In this document: piece after piece, positions 45,899 to 52,514 of the stretch | Layout of the letters: each line of letters opens with the position of its first letter | Position numbering within the stretch: position 1 is the first letter of the stretch | From: DASUPK01 sp963728875 | Lineage (GTDB): Bacteria; Actinomycetota; Thermoleophilia; Solirubrobacterales; 70-9 | Length of the DNA: 64,000 bases | NCBI GenBank assembly: GCA_963728875.1 | Contig: CAVSLJ010000001.1 | Span: 682,001 to 746,000, forward strand | Direction: 5' to 3' | The notes under the pieces: generated by a model | Seen by the model: the letters and a program-made list of their open reading frames with translations, nothing else | What the model was told of the DNA's origin: nothing | The model's database searches: none | Position numbers and translations under genes: made by a program

Positions 45899-45911
45899 GC
45901 GCAAATTGCGC
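45899..45911. promoter_or_regulatory. Palindrome between divergent genes
   Basis: GCGCAAATTGCGC, perfect except for its central base, between the small membrane protein gene and PafBC. Possible operator; no match to a named family. Confidence 0.35.
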
Positions 45912-45964
45912 AAATCGATTTCCGATCCGTATTCGCCGCGGATTGGGCGGCACGAAGGCGGGTC

Positions 45965-45970
45965 TATGCT
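45965..45970 (+). promoter_or_regulatory. -10 box of pafBC
   Basis: TATGCT, 8 nt before ATG 45979; leaderless transcript predicted. Confidence 0.5.
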
Positions 45971-45978
45971 GCTCCGCG

Positions 45979-48060
45979 ATGGCCAAGGACACCGAGAAGC
46001 TGATCCGCCAGCTCTCGCTGATCTCCTACCTGATGGCCCAGGGCAGGCCGACCTCGGCGCTCGAGATCAAGCGCGAGGTGGAGGGGTACAGCGACATGAA
46101 CGACGACGCCTTCGCGCGGCGCTTCTACGCCGACCGCGCGGAGCTCGAGAGCCTCGGGATCACTCTGCAGGTCGAGAAGCCCGGCGAGAGCCTGCAGGGC
46201 TACGAGTCCGAGCTCTACTCCCTGCCCCCCGAGAACTACTACCTGCCCGAGATCGAGTTCGGCGACGACGAGCTGGCCGCGCTGCAGACCGCGCTGCAGC
46301 TGCTGGACGGCGAGTTTGCCTACGCGGAGCCGCTGCGGCTCGCGCTGCAGCAGGTCTCCTGGGGCCGCCCGAGCCCGCTGACCGCTCCCGAACAGTCCTC
46401 GGTCGAGGTCCGGATGACGGCCAAGGCAGACGGCGCCGAGGTCTCCCAGCGGCTTTCGAAGATCGAGACCGCGATCTCACGCCGCAAGACGATCGAGTTC
46501 ACCTACTACACGATCGAACGCGACTCGCAGGAGAAGCGCAAGGTCGACCCGTACCACCTGGTCTACCGGGGCGGGCAGTTCTATTTGATCGGCCGGTCGC
46601 ACGAGCGGGACGCGATCCGCGTCTTCCGCCTCTCCCGGATCCGCGGCAAGGTCTCCTACGCCTCGAAGGCCGAGCACGACTTCTCGCCTCCGGAGGACTT
46701 CGAGCGCCGCGACTACGCCCGGAAGGCCGAGTGGCAGCTCGGTGAGATCCAGGGGACGGCCAAGATCTTCCTCAAGGACCGGATCGCCTGGCTGGTCGAG
46801 CGCGACTTCGGCGCCTACGGCGACTTCCGCAACCCGGGCCGCGGCGACGGCTCCCCCGGCAAGGGGCGGATCTTCGAGACCGAGTACGCGTCGAGCCGCC
46901 AGATGGTCGCCTGGGTGCTGCACTGGCGCCAGAACGCGACCGTGCTCGATCCGCCCGAGCTCGCGGAGGAGGTGGCCGAGCGGCTCGACCAGCTCTCGGA
47001 GCGACACAGCGACGACTTCGAGCCCGCCCGGTCCGTGCGGACCGTTCCGCCGCCCCCCCGTTCGGCCCGCTCGAATGGCCGCTCGGATTCGTCGATTCGG
47101 CCGGAGCGCTTCGCGCGCCTGGTGACGCTCGCAGGGATGCTGATCGAATCCGCCAAGGGCGAGGCCCGTCTGCCGGTCGCCGACGTGAAGGAGCGCCTGC
47201 ACGTCAGCGAGGAGGAGCTCAGCGAGGACATCGACCTGCTCAACGTCGTCAACTTCGGCGGTGGCACCTACGTCCTCTACGCCGAGCTGCAGGGCGACGA
47301 GATCGAGGTCGACGCCGAGCCCTACGGCGACAACTTCGCGAAGCCGGCCCGGCTGCTGCCGCTCGAGGCGAAGGCGCTGGTCGCAGCGATCGACCTGTTC
47401 GGCGACCACCTGCCGCAGAGCGGCCTGCAGAGCGCGCGGAAGAAGATCGTCACGGCGCTCGGCCACGATCCCTCCGAGGAGGGCCTCGAGATCGCTCCGT
47501 CGGCCGGGGATGACTCCGACGTCGCCCGGAAGGTGAACAAGGCGATCGAGGGACAGCGGGTTCTCTCCATCCACTACTACAAGGAGAACGAGGACGAATT
47601 CACCAAGCGCGAGATCGAGCCCTACCGGCTCGCCAACGGCCCGGAGGGCTGGTACGTCGCCTCCTATGACCGCCGCCGCGAGGACGTCCGCCATTTCCGC
47701 CTCGACCGGATCAAGGAGGCTGAGGTCTCCAAGGAGAAGTTCGAGCCGCGGCCAGAGGTCGAAGACATCGCCGCGCTCGAGGGCGGCTGGCTCTCCGGCG
47801 AGCACGTCCCGGCCGCCGACGTGGCGCGCGTCTGGGTCTCACCCGAGCGAGCCCGCTGGGCCCGCGAGGAGCACACCGTGATCGAGGAGCTGGCCGACGA
47901 CGCCGTGGTGATCGAGGTCCCCTACGGAAGCACCGACTGGCTGCTCCGCGAGATCCTCAAGGGAGCCGGCGAGTTCGTAGTCCTGGAGCCAGAGGCGGCG
48001 CGCGAGGCGATCGCCCACGAGCTCCGGGTGGATGCGGGCGCCACGCTCAAGGCGGCGTAG
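45979..48060 (+). CDS. pafBC: PafB-PafC fused WYL-domain regulator
   Basis: 693 residues made of two tandem WYL-type units. Unit 1: HTH (LIRQLSLISYLMAQGRPTSA), WYL core (DPYHLVYRGGQFYLIGRSH, RVFRLSRIRG) and C-terminal extension; unit 2 from ~375: HTH-like (ERFARLVTLAGMLIESAKGE) and WYL core (EPYRLANGPEGWYVASYDRR, RHFRLDRIKEAEV). A Ser/Pro-rich linker (RTVPPPPRSARSNGRS) joins them. In mycobacteria separate PafB and PafC form a DNA-damage activator that senses single-stranded DNA; fusions are known in other actinobacteria. It is not next to proteasome genes here. Confidence 0.85.
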   Translation: MAKDTEKLIRQLSLISYLMAQGRPTSALEIKREVEGYSDMNDDAFARRFYADRAELESLGITLQVEKPGESLQGYESELYSLPPENYYLPEIEFGDDELAALQTALQLLDGEFAYAEPLRLALQQVSWGRPSPLTAPEQSSVEVRMTAKADGAEVSQRLSKIETAISRRKTIEFTYYTIERDSQEKRKVDPYHLVYRGGQFYLIGRSHERDAIRVFRLSRIRGKVSYASKAEHDFSPPEDFERRDYARKAEWQLGEIQGTAKIFLKDRIAWLVERDFGAYGDFRNPGRGDGSPGKGRIFETEYASSRQMVAWVLHWRQNATVLDPPELAEEVAERLDQLSERHSDDFEPARSVRTVPPPPRSARSNGRSDSSIRPERFARLVTLAGMLIESAKGEARLPVADVKERLHVSEEELSEDIDLLNVVNFGGGTYVLYAELQGDEIEVDAEPYGDNFAKPARLLPLEAKALVAAIDLFGDHLPQSGLQSARKKIVTALGHDPSEEGLEIAPSAGDDSDVARKVNKAIEGQRVLSIHYYKENEDEFTKREIEPYRLANGPEGWYVASYDRRREDVRHFRLDRIKEAEVSKEKFEPRPEVEDIAALEGGWLSGEHVPAADVARVWVSPERARWAREEHTVIEELADDAVVIEVPYGSTDWLLREILKGAGEFVVLEPEAAREAIAHELRVDAGATLKAA

Positions 48061-48154
48061 CGGCCACCAGGCCGCCCGTCGTTGAGCGAGGGGCGAACGC
48101 CCCGAGCGGTTTCGTGGTGCGGCCGCTTGTGGCCGCGATCTGATGGCGAAGCCG
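48059..48154 (+). repeat. REP-like palindromic repeat, copy C
   Basis: Begins inside the pafBC stop codon (TAGCGGCCACCAGGCCGC), has a diverged middle (GAGCGAGGGGCGAACGCCCC keeps the hairpin by paired changes) and ends GCGGCCGCTTGTGGCCGCGA then CTGATGGCGAAGCCGT. The paired changes in the middle stem suggest the structure, not the letters, is kept. Confidence 0.7.
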
Positions 48155-48162
48155 TCCGACGC

Positions 48163-48168
48163 TAGGCT
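48163..48168 (+). promoter_or_regulatory. -10 box of the dienelactone hydrolase gene
   Basis: TAGGCT, 8 nt before ATG 48177. Confidence 0.5.
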
Positions 48169-48176
48169 CGCCCACC

Positions 48177-48941
48177 ATGTGCTTCGACTTCGACTCGCGG
48201 CCGCCGGACCTTCCCCGCGACCTGGTGGGTCCGCCGATCGCAGGCGGCGCAGGAGCGGAGGTGTTCACCCTGACCTCCGCCGACGGCACGCAGTTCTCGG
48301 CCGCCTTCGCTCAGGGGCCGGAGGGCGGCGAGCCGGCGGTCGTGATCCTGCCCGACGTTCGCGGCCTCTATCCGTTCTACATCGAGCTCGCCGAGCGCTT
48401 CGCGCAGGCCGGTCATCATGCCATCGCCCTCGACTACTACGGGCGTACGGCCGGGCTCGGGCCCCGCGACGACGACTTCGACTACCCGCCACACCGCGAG
48501 CAGGTGCAGCTCGAGCAGGCGACGGAGGACATCCGGGCGGCCATCGCAGAGCTGCGCGAGCGAACCGGGGCCGGGTCGGTGGCCACGGTGGGCTTCTGCT
48601 TCGGCGGCAGCCTCTCCTTCGTCAGCGCCTCGAATCCCGATCTGGGCCTCGATCGCGCGGTCGGCCTGTACGGCATTCTCGATGCATCCCGCTTCGACGG
48701 CAGGGGTCCCCTCGCCCAGGCACGCGAGACCAGGGTTCCGGTGCTCGGCCTCTTCGGCGGCGCCGACCAGGCGATCCCGGTCGATCAGGTCGAGGAATAC
48801 GACTCCCTCCTGGACGAGGCCGGCGTCGAGCACGAGATCCACGTCTACCCGGGTGCGCCTCACTCCTTCTTCGACAAGAAGCAGGACGAGTTCGCCGAGG
48901 AGTCCGAGGACGCCTGGCGGCGAACTCTCGGGTTCCTCTAG
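48177..48941 (+). CDS. Dienelactone hydrolase family protein
   Basis: 254-residue alpha/beta hydrolase. The nucleophile elbow is GFCFGG (Cys in place of Ser, as in dienelactone hydrolases), with PDVRGLYPFYIELAERFAQAGH ahead of it and the late acid and His in LFGGADQAIPV and PGAPHSFFDKK. Such enzymes open lactones in aromatic degradation or other esters. Nothing else for aromatic breakdown is nearby. Ends with a 4-base overlap with the VOC gene. Confidence 0.85.
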   Translation: MCFDFDSRPPDLPRDLVGPPIAGGAGAEVFTLTSADGTQFSAAFAQGPEGGEPAVVILPDVRGLYPFYIELAERFAQAGHHAIALDYYGRTAGLGPRDDDFDYPPHREQVQLEQATEDIRAAIAELRERTGAGSVATVGFCFGGSLSFVSASNPDLGLDRAVGLYGILDASRFDGRGPLAQARETRVPVLGLFGGADQAIPVDQVEEYDSLLDEAGVEHEIHVYPGAPHSFFDKKQDEFAEESEDAWRRTLGFL

Positions 48942-49372
48942 GTGCTGCCGGCGCTCTCGACCGCGGCGTCCATCGCCTCCTGTGGCGCAGCACCCTCGGC
49001 GTAACGGTGGTGGATCGCCAGCGCGTTGCCATCGGGGTCCTGGAAGATCGCCTGCTTGCAGACTCCGCTGTCGATCACGTCGGTGACGAACTCGACGCCG
49101 CGAGACTCGAGCTCGGCCTTGGCGACATCGAAGTCGTCGACGTGGAACTCGAGCGGGGTGCTGCTGGGGCTGAACTCGATGTTGAAGGCGTCGACCTGCA
49201 TCAGCGCGATGGTCACGGCGCCGGTCTCGAACTCGTAGGCGGGCATCTCGCCCCACTGCTTCCCAAACGGAAGACCGAGGGTCTCGCTGTAGAACTTCTT
49301 CGCGGCCTCGGCGTCCTTGGTCGGGAAGGCGATGAAGTCGACGCCGTTGATCAGTTGTCCGGTGGTTGCCAT
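48938..49372 (-). CDS. VOC family protein
   Basis: 144 residues: GVDFIAFPTKDAEAAKKFYSETLGLPFG, PLEFHVDDFDVAKAELESRG, FQDPDGNALAIHHRY. Typical single-chain VOC fold; role unknown. It lies 20 bases downstream of the SMP-30 gene on the same strand and may be the last gene of the ArsR operon. Confidence 0.83.
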   Translation of the reverse strand: MATTGQLINGVDFIAFPTKDAEAAKKFYSETLGLPFGKQWGEMPAYEFETGAVTIALMQVDAFNIEFSPSSTPLEFHVDDFDVAKAELESRGVEFVTDVIDSGVCKQAIFQDPDGNALAIHHRYAEGAAPQEAMDAAVESAGST

Positions 49373-49392
49373 GTCCTCACCTTCTCAGATTT

Positions 49393-50238
49393 CTAGGGGC
49401 GGCCGGCGTGCGGCTTCGGCGCGTCATGGGTCAGCACCTGTCCCGTCCGGGGTCCCTCGCCGATCTGATCGGGACCGTTCCATTCCGCGACGTTCATGAA
49501 GAGCGTCGTGCCGTCCTCGCCGCCGAGCATGCAGGCGAAGCAGAACCGGTCGAGCTCGATCTCGTCCAGGACCTCGCCTCCCTCCGCGACGCGAACGCAG
49601 GCCTCGAACTTCGGGGTCCAGACGGCGCCGTCGGCATCCATGCAGATGCCGTCGCCGCCGTCGCCGAGGTCAGCCCAGACTCTCCGATTCGACAGTCCCC
49701 CGTCCTCCTCGATGTCGAACGCGGTCAGCCTCCCCTCATAGGACTCGGCGACGATCAGCGTCGTGTCGTCGGGCGTCACCACCATTCCGTTGGGAAACGC
49801 GAGCCCGCCCGCCACCTTCCGGGCCTCGCCATCCGGCGTCACCACGCCGATGATCCCGGGCTTCGGGTCCTCACCGCCCATCATGTCGAAGTCGATGTTG
49901 TTGACGTAGGCGTTGCCGCGGCCATCGACCACGATCTCGTTCCAACCATGCTCGGAGAGCTCGCTGAGGTCGACGTGGGTGACCAGGGAGCCGTCGGCCT
50001 CCATACGAAGGAGCTGCCGGCCACTGGTGATCAGCAGCGGCCCATCGGGCAGCCAGTCGATCGAGAACGGCAGGGAGCGGACGTTCGCGACCACCTCGCT
50101 CCTCCCTCCCGGGTCCAGCGCGATCAGCTCCTGCGCGACCCAGTCCGCGAACCACAGCCTGCCGTCATGCCAGCGCGGTGATTCCCCCAGGCCGATGCCC
50201 TCCATGAGGACGGCCGGGACAGGCGCTCCCTCCATCAC
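49393..50238 (-). CDS. SMP-30/gluconolactonase-like protein
   Basis: 281-residue beta-propeller hydrolase: LGESPRWHDGRLWFADWVAQEL (metal Glu), PFSIDWLPDGPLLI, GRGNAYVNNIDFD (the Asn), FPNGMVVTPDDTTLIVAES and GDGGDGICMDADGAVW (the Asp) match the Ca/Zn-binding residues of the family, which opens lactones. Overlaps the RibD-like gene by 4 bases, so coupled in the ArsR operon. Substrate unknown. Confidence 0.87.
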   Translation of the reverse strand: MMEGAPVPAVLMEGIGLGESPRWHDGRLWFADWVAQELIALDPGGRSEVVANVRSLPFSIDWLPDGPLLITSGRQLLRMEADGSLVTHVDLSELSEHGWNEIVVDGRGNAYVNNIDFDMMGGEDPKPGIIGVVTPDGEARKVAGGLAFPNGMVVTPDDTTLIVAESYEGRLTAFDIEEDGGLSNRRVWADLGDGGDGICMDADGAVWTPKFEACVRVAEGGEVLDEIELDRFCFACMLGGEDGTTLFMNVAEWNGPDQIGEGPRTGQVLTHDAPKPHAGRP

Positions 50239-50831
50239 TGCTCCTCCCCAGTCGCCCGCGCGGCTCGATAGGTCGCAATCACGACCCCGGTGGTCGTGAC
50301 GACGCTGTCGGCGAGCTCGAGCGGAACGTATGCGCCCTGCTCGAAGAGCCGCTGCCCCGATCCGAGAACGAGCGGGTGGATCAACAGCAGGAACTCGTCG
50401 ATCAGCCCGCGGAACATCAGCGACCGGACGAGCTCCCCGCTGCCGAGGATTCCGAGTTCTTCGCCGGCCGCCTTGAGCTTCTCCACGGCGTCGCCCGCAT
50501 CGCCCTCGAGCACGCTCGAGTTCTGCCAGGAAAGGGGCTCCTTCAACGTCCTCGAGGCGACGTACTTCTGGGTCCGGTCGAGCTTCTCGGAATATGGATT
50601 GCCCTTCTGATTGGGCCAGACCTCGGCGAAGTGCTCGTAGGTCCGGCGTCCGAGCACGAGCGACCCCTCCCGGGCCATTCGCTCGCCCATCGCCCGGCCC
50701 ATGACCTCGTCCGTGTAGGCAGTGGCCCAGCTTCCGCGGGTGAACCCACCTCGGGTGTCCTCGTCGGCCCGAGCCGGTGCCTGCATCACGCCGTCGAGCG
50801 TGATGTTCTCGACAACCGTCAGCGAGCCCAC
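50235..50831 (-). CDS. Dihydrofolate reductase-like (RibD C-terminal) protein
   Basis: 198 residues. SLTVVENITLDGVMQAPARADEDTRGGF, VLGRRTYEHFAEVWP, AGEELGILGSGELVRSLMFRGLIDEFLLLIHPLVLGSG are the pattern of RibD-C/DHFR-like reductases common in actinobacterial ArsR operons. NADPH use is likely; folate or flavin precursor as substrate cannot be told. One base separates it from the SRPBCC gene. Confidence 0.86.
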   Translation of the reverse strand: MGSLTVVENITLDGVMQAPARADEDTRGGFTRGSWATAYTDEVMGRAMGERMAREGSLVLGRRTYEHFAEVWPNQKGNPYSEKLDRTQKYVASRTLKEPLSWQNSSVLEGDAGDAVEKLKAAGEELGILGSGELVRSLMFRGLIDEFLLLIHPLVLGSGQRLFEQGAYVPLELADSVVTTTGVVIATYRAARATGEEQ

Positions 50832-50832
50832 G

Positions 50833-51348
50833 TCAGCGCGCCTCCGAGTAGCGCAGCGAGCCCGGCGTGTCGAGCAGCTCCCCGGTCTCGAGCAGCGTCT
50901 TCAGCCCGGAGAGAATCATCGGCCAGCCTCCGTAGAGCTCACCGCTGGCGTCGACGGGGAGCTGATCGTGGATCACGGTCAGCTGGCAGGAGTCGGCGAC
51001 CTTCCTGATCTCCCAGGTGATCCTCGAGGGGCCGACTGCGTTCACCTCGTCGCTCCAGAGCGCGGTGAAGCTCTGCACCAGGCGGTTTGGAGGGTCGACC
51101 TCCAGGTTCTCGCCCTCGGCGATGTCGATCACCCCCGGGACGCCGGAGTTGTAGCTGGAGCCCTCCGTCCAGTCGGACGTGGTGCTCACCCCGAAGCTGT
51201 ACTTCGCCCGCATCTCGGGATCGGTGATCGCCTCCCAGAGGCGCTCGGGCGTCGTCTTGATGTAGATCTCGAACACCGCCGTCCCGGTGGACCCGTCCGG
51301 GTCAGGGACAAGGGCAAGCCGATGGGGAACATCGAATTCCTCAGGCAA
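50833..51348 (-). CDS. SRPBCC (AHSA1-like) protein
   Basis: 171 residues from a TTG that overlaps the ArsR stop by 8 bases: LPEEFDVPHRLALVPDPDGS, FEIYIKTTPERLWEAITDPEM, RLVQSFTALW, SCQLTVIHDQL, GGWPMILSGLKTLLETGE. The core is AHSA1-type; the first ~25 residues are an extension. Same gene order ArsR-SRPBCC as at 29.1-29.9 kb but transcribed ArsR first. Ligand unknown. Confidence 0.8.
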   Translation of the reverse strand: MPEEFDVPHRLALVPDPDGSTGTAVFEIYIKTTPERLWEAITDPEMRAKYSFGVSTTSDWTEGSSYNSGVPGVIDIAEGENLEVDPPNRLVQSFTALWSDEVNAVGPSRITWEIRKVADSCQLTVIHDQLPVDASGELYGGWPMILSGLKTLLETGELLDTPGSLRYSEAR

Positions 51349-51658
51349 CGTCTTCCTCCTCGAGTTCTCGTTTGAGGGCCGTGAGTCCCGAGACCCAGGG
51401 CTCCGCGTACTTGCCGACCCAGCGCTCATAGACGAGCCGGATCGGGACGGGGTTCAGGAAGTGGAGCTTCTCGCGGCCCCGCCTGCGCGTGACCACCAGG
51501 TTCGCCTCCTCCAGCACCCGGAGGTGCTTCATCACGCCGAAGCGCGACATGGGCAGGCCCTCCTCCAGCGCGCTCAGGGACTGACCGTCCTCCTTGAAGA
51601 GCCGGTCGAGCAGAGCTCGCCGGGTCGGGTCGCTGAGCGCCTTGAACACCTCATCCAT
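51341..51658 (-). CDS. ArsR family regulator
   Basis: 105 residues: VFKALSDPTRRALLDRLFKEDGQSLSALEEGLPMSRFGVMKHLRVLEEANLVV and RRGREKLHFLNPVPIRLVYERWVGKYAEPW. This is the ArsR subtype paired with AHSA1 domains. ATG 51658 is leaderless (TATACT 6 nt upstream). First gene of a probable five-gene operon; it should bind the palindrome in its own promoter. Confidence 0.89.
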   Translation of the reverse strand: MDEVFKALSDPTRRALLDRLFKEDGQSLSALEEGLPMSRFGVMKHLRVLEEANLVVTRRRGREKLHFLNPVPIRLVYERWVGKYAEPWVSGLTALKRELEEEDVA

Positions 51659-51664
51659 TGCCTG

Positions 51665-51694
51665 AGTATATGTGACTAATTAGTCACATGTCAA
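51665..51694 (-). promoter_or_regulatory. sigma70-type promoter of the ArsR operon
   Basis: On the minus strand: TTGACA (51689-51694), an 18-bp spacer, TATACT (51665-51670), then 6 nt to ATG 51658. This is the clearest promoter of the window. Confidence 0.7.
51670..51689. promoter_or_regulatory. Perfect 20-bp palindromic operator
   Basis: ATGTGACTAATTAGTCACAT, perfectly symmetrical, filling the whole spacer between -35 and -10 of the ArsR promoter, so a bound dimer would block polymerase. Confidence 0.75.
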
Positions 51695-51736
51695 GAATCA
51701 GCATCGAACGGATCGCTGCTTTCGGAGTCCCCCTCG

Positions 51737-51742
51737 CATAAT
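51737..51742 (+). promoter_or_regulatory. -10 box of the MBL gene
   Basis: CATAAT, 7 nt before ATG 51750; leaderless. Confidence 0.45.
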
Positions 51743-51749
51743 CCCCGCA

Positions 51750-52472
51750 ATGGCCGTCGACCTCGAGCGCCTCACCGCCCCCAACCCCAGCCCGATGACG
51801 CTGGAGGGCACCAACACCTACGTCATCGGCCGCGACCCCGCGGTGGTGATCGACCCCGGCCCCGACGACGCCGGGCACATCGACGCGATCCGCGAAGCCG
51901 CCGGGCGACGCGGCGGCATCGGAACGGTCCTGCTCACCCACGATGATGCCGACCACCTCGCCGGCGTCGAACCGCTGGGGATTGAGCCGGTGAGGCCCGC
52001 CGACGGCGAGACCGTCGCCGGGCTGACCGCCCTGGCCACGCCGGGGCACGCGGCGGAGCACCTCTGCTTCCTCACCCCGGACGGCGACGGGCTCGCCTGC
52101 TTCTGCGGGGACCTGATCCTCGGTCAGGGATCGACAATCGTCGGACCACGCGAGTTCGGGGGCTCACTCGCCGACTACATGGACTCGCTGCGCAGGCTCG
52201 AGAGACTCAATCTGACTGTGCTCTATCCGGGGCACGGGCCCGAGGTCCGCAATCCGAAGGCGAAGATCGCCGAGTACATCGCGCACCGGCAGGAGCGGGA
52301 AGACCGGCTCGTCGCCGCCCTCGAGCGAGGGGTTCGCTCGCGTACCGCGCTGCTCGCCGAGGTCTGGGACGACGTGCCCGCAGAGCTGCGGATGCCTGCC
52401 GGGATCGCCATGCAGGCCCACCTCGAGAAGCTCCAGGACGAGGGGCGCCTTCCCGCCGATCTGCGCGACTGA
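51750..52472 (+). CDS. MBL-fold metallo-hydrolase (LACTB2-like), altered metal motif
   Basis: 240 residues: NTYVIGRDPAVVIDPGPDDAGHIDAI, TPGHAAEHLCFLTPDG, CGDLILGQGSTIVG and LYPGHGPEV are MBL motifs, and the C-terminal LACTB2-like winged region follows. The metal motif HxHxDH reads H64-D65-D66-A67-D68-H69, so the second His is Asp. The other His/Asp ligands remain, hence activity with altered metal use or loss is possible. LACTB2 relatives are endoribonucleases or thioester hydrolases. Confidence 0.85.
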   Translation: MAVDLERLTAPNPSPMTLEGTNTYVIGRDPAVVIDPGPDDAGHIDAIREAAGRRGGIGTVLLTHDDADHLAGVEPLGIEPVRPADGETVAGLTALATPGHAAEHLCFLTPDGDGLACFCGDLILGQGSTIVGPREFGGSLADYMDSLRRLERLNLTVLYPGHGPEVRNPKAKIAEYIAHRQEREDRLVAALERGVRSRTALLAEVWDDVPAELRMPAGIAMQAHLEKLQDEGRLPADLRD

Positions 52473-52514
52473 TCGAATCGGTCATCTCAACCCGGCCCCT
52501 GGTATGAACCTCTG

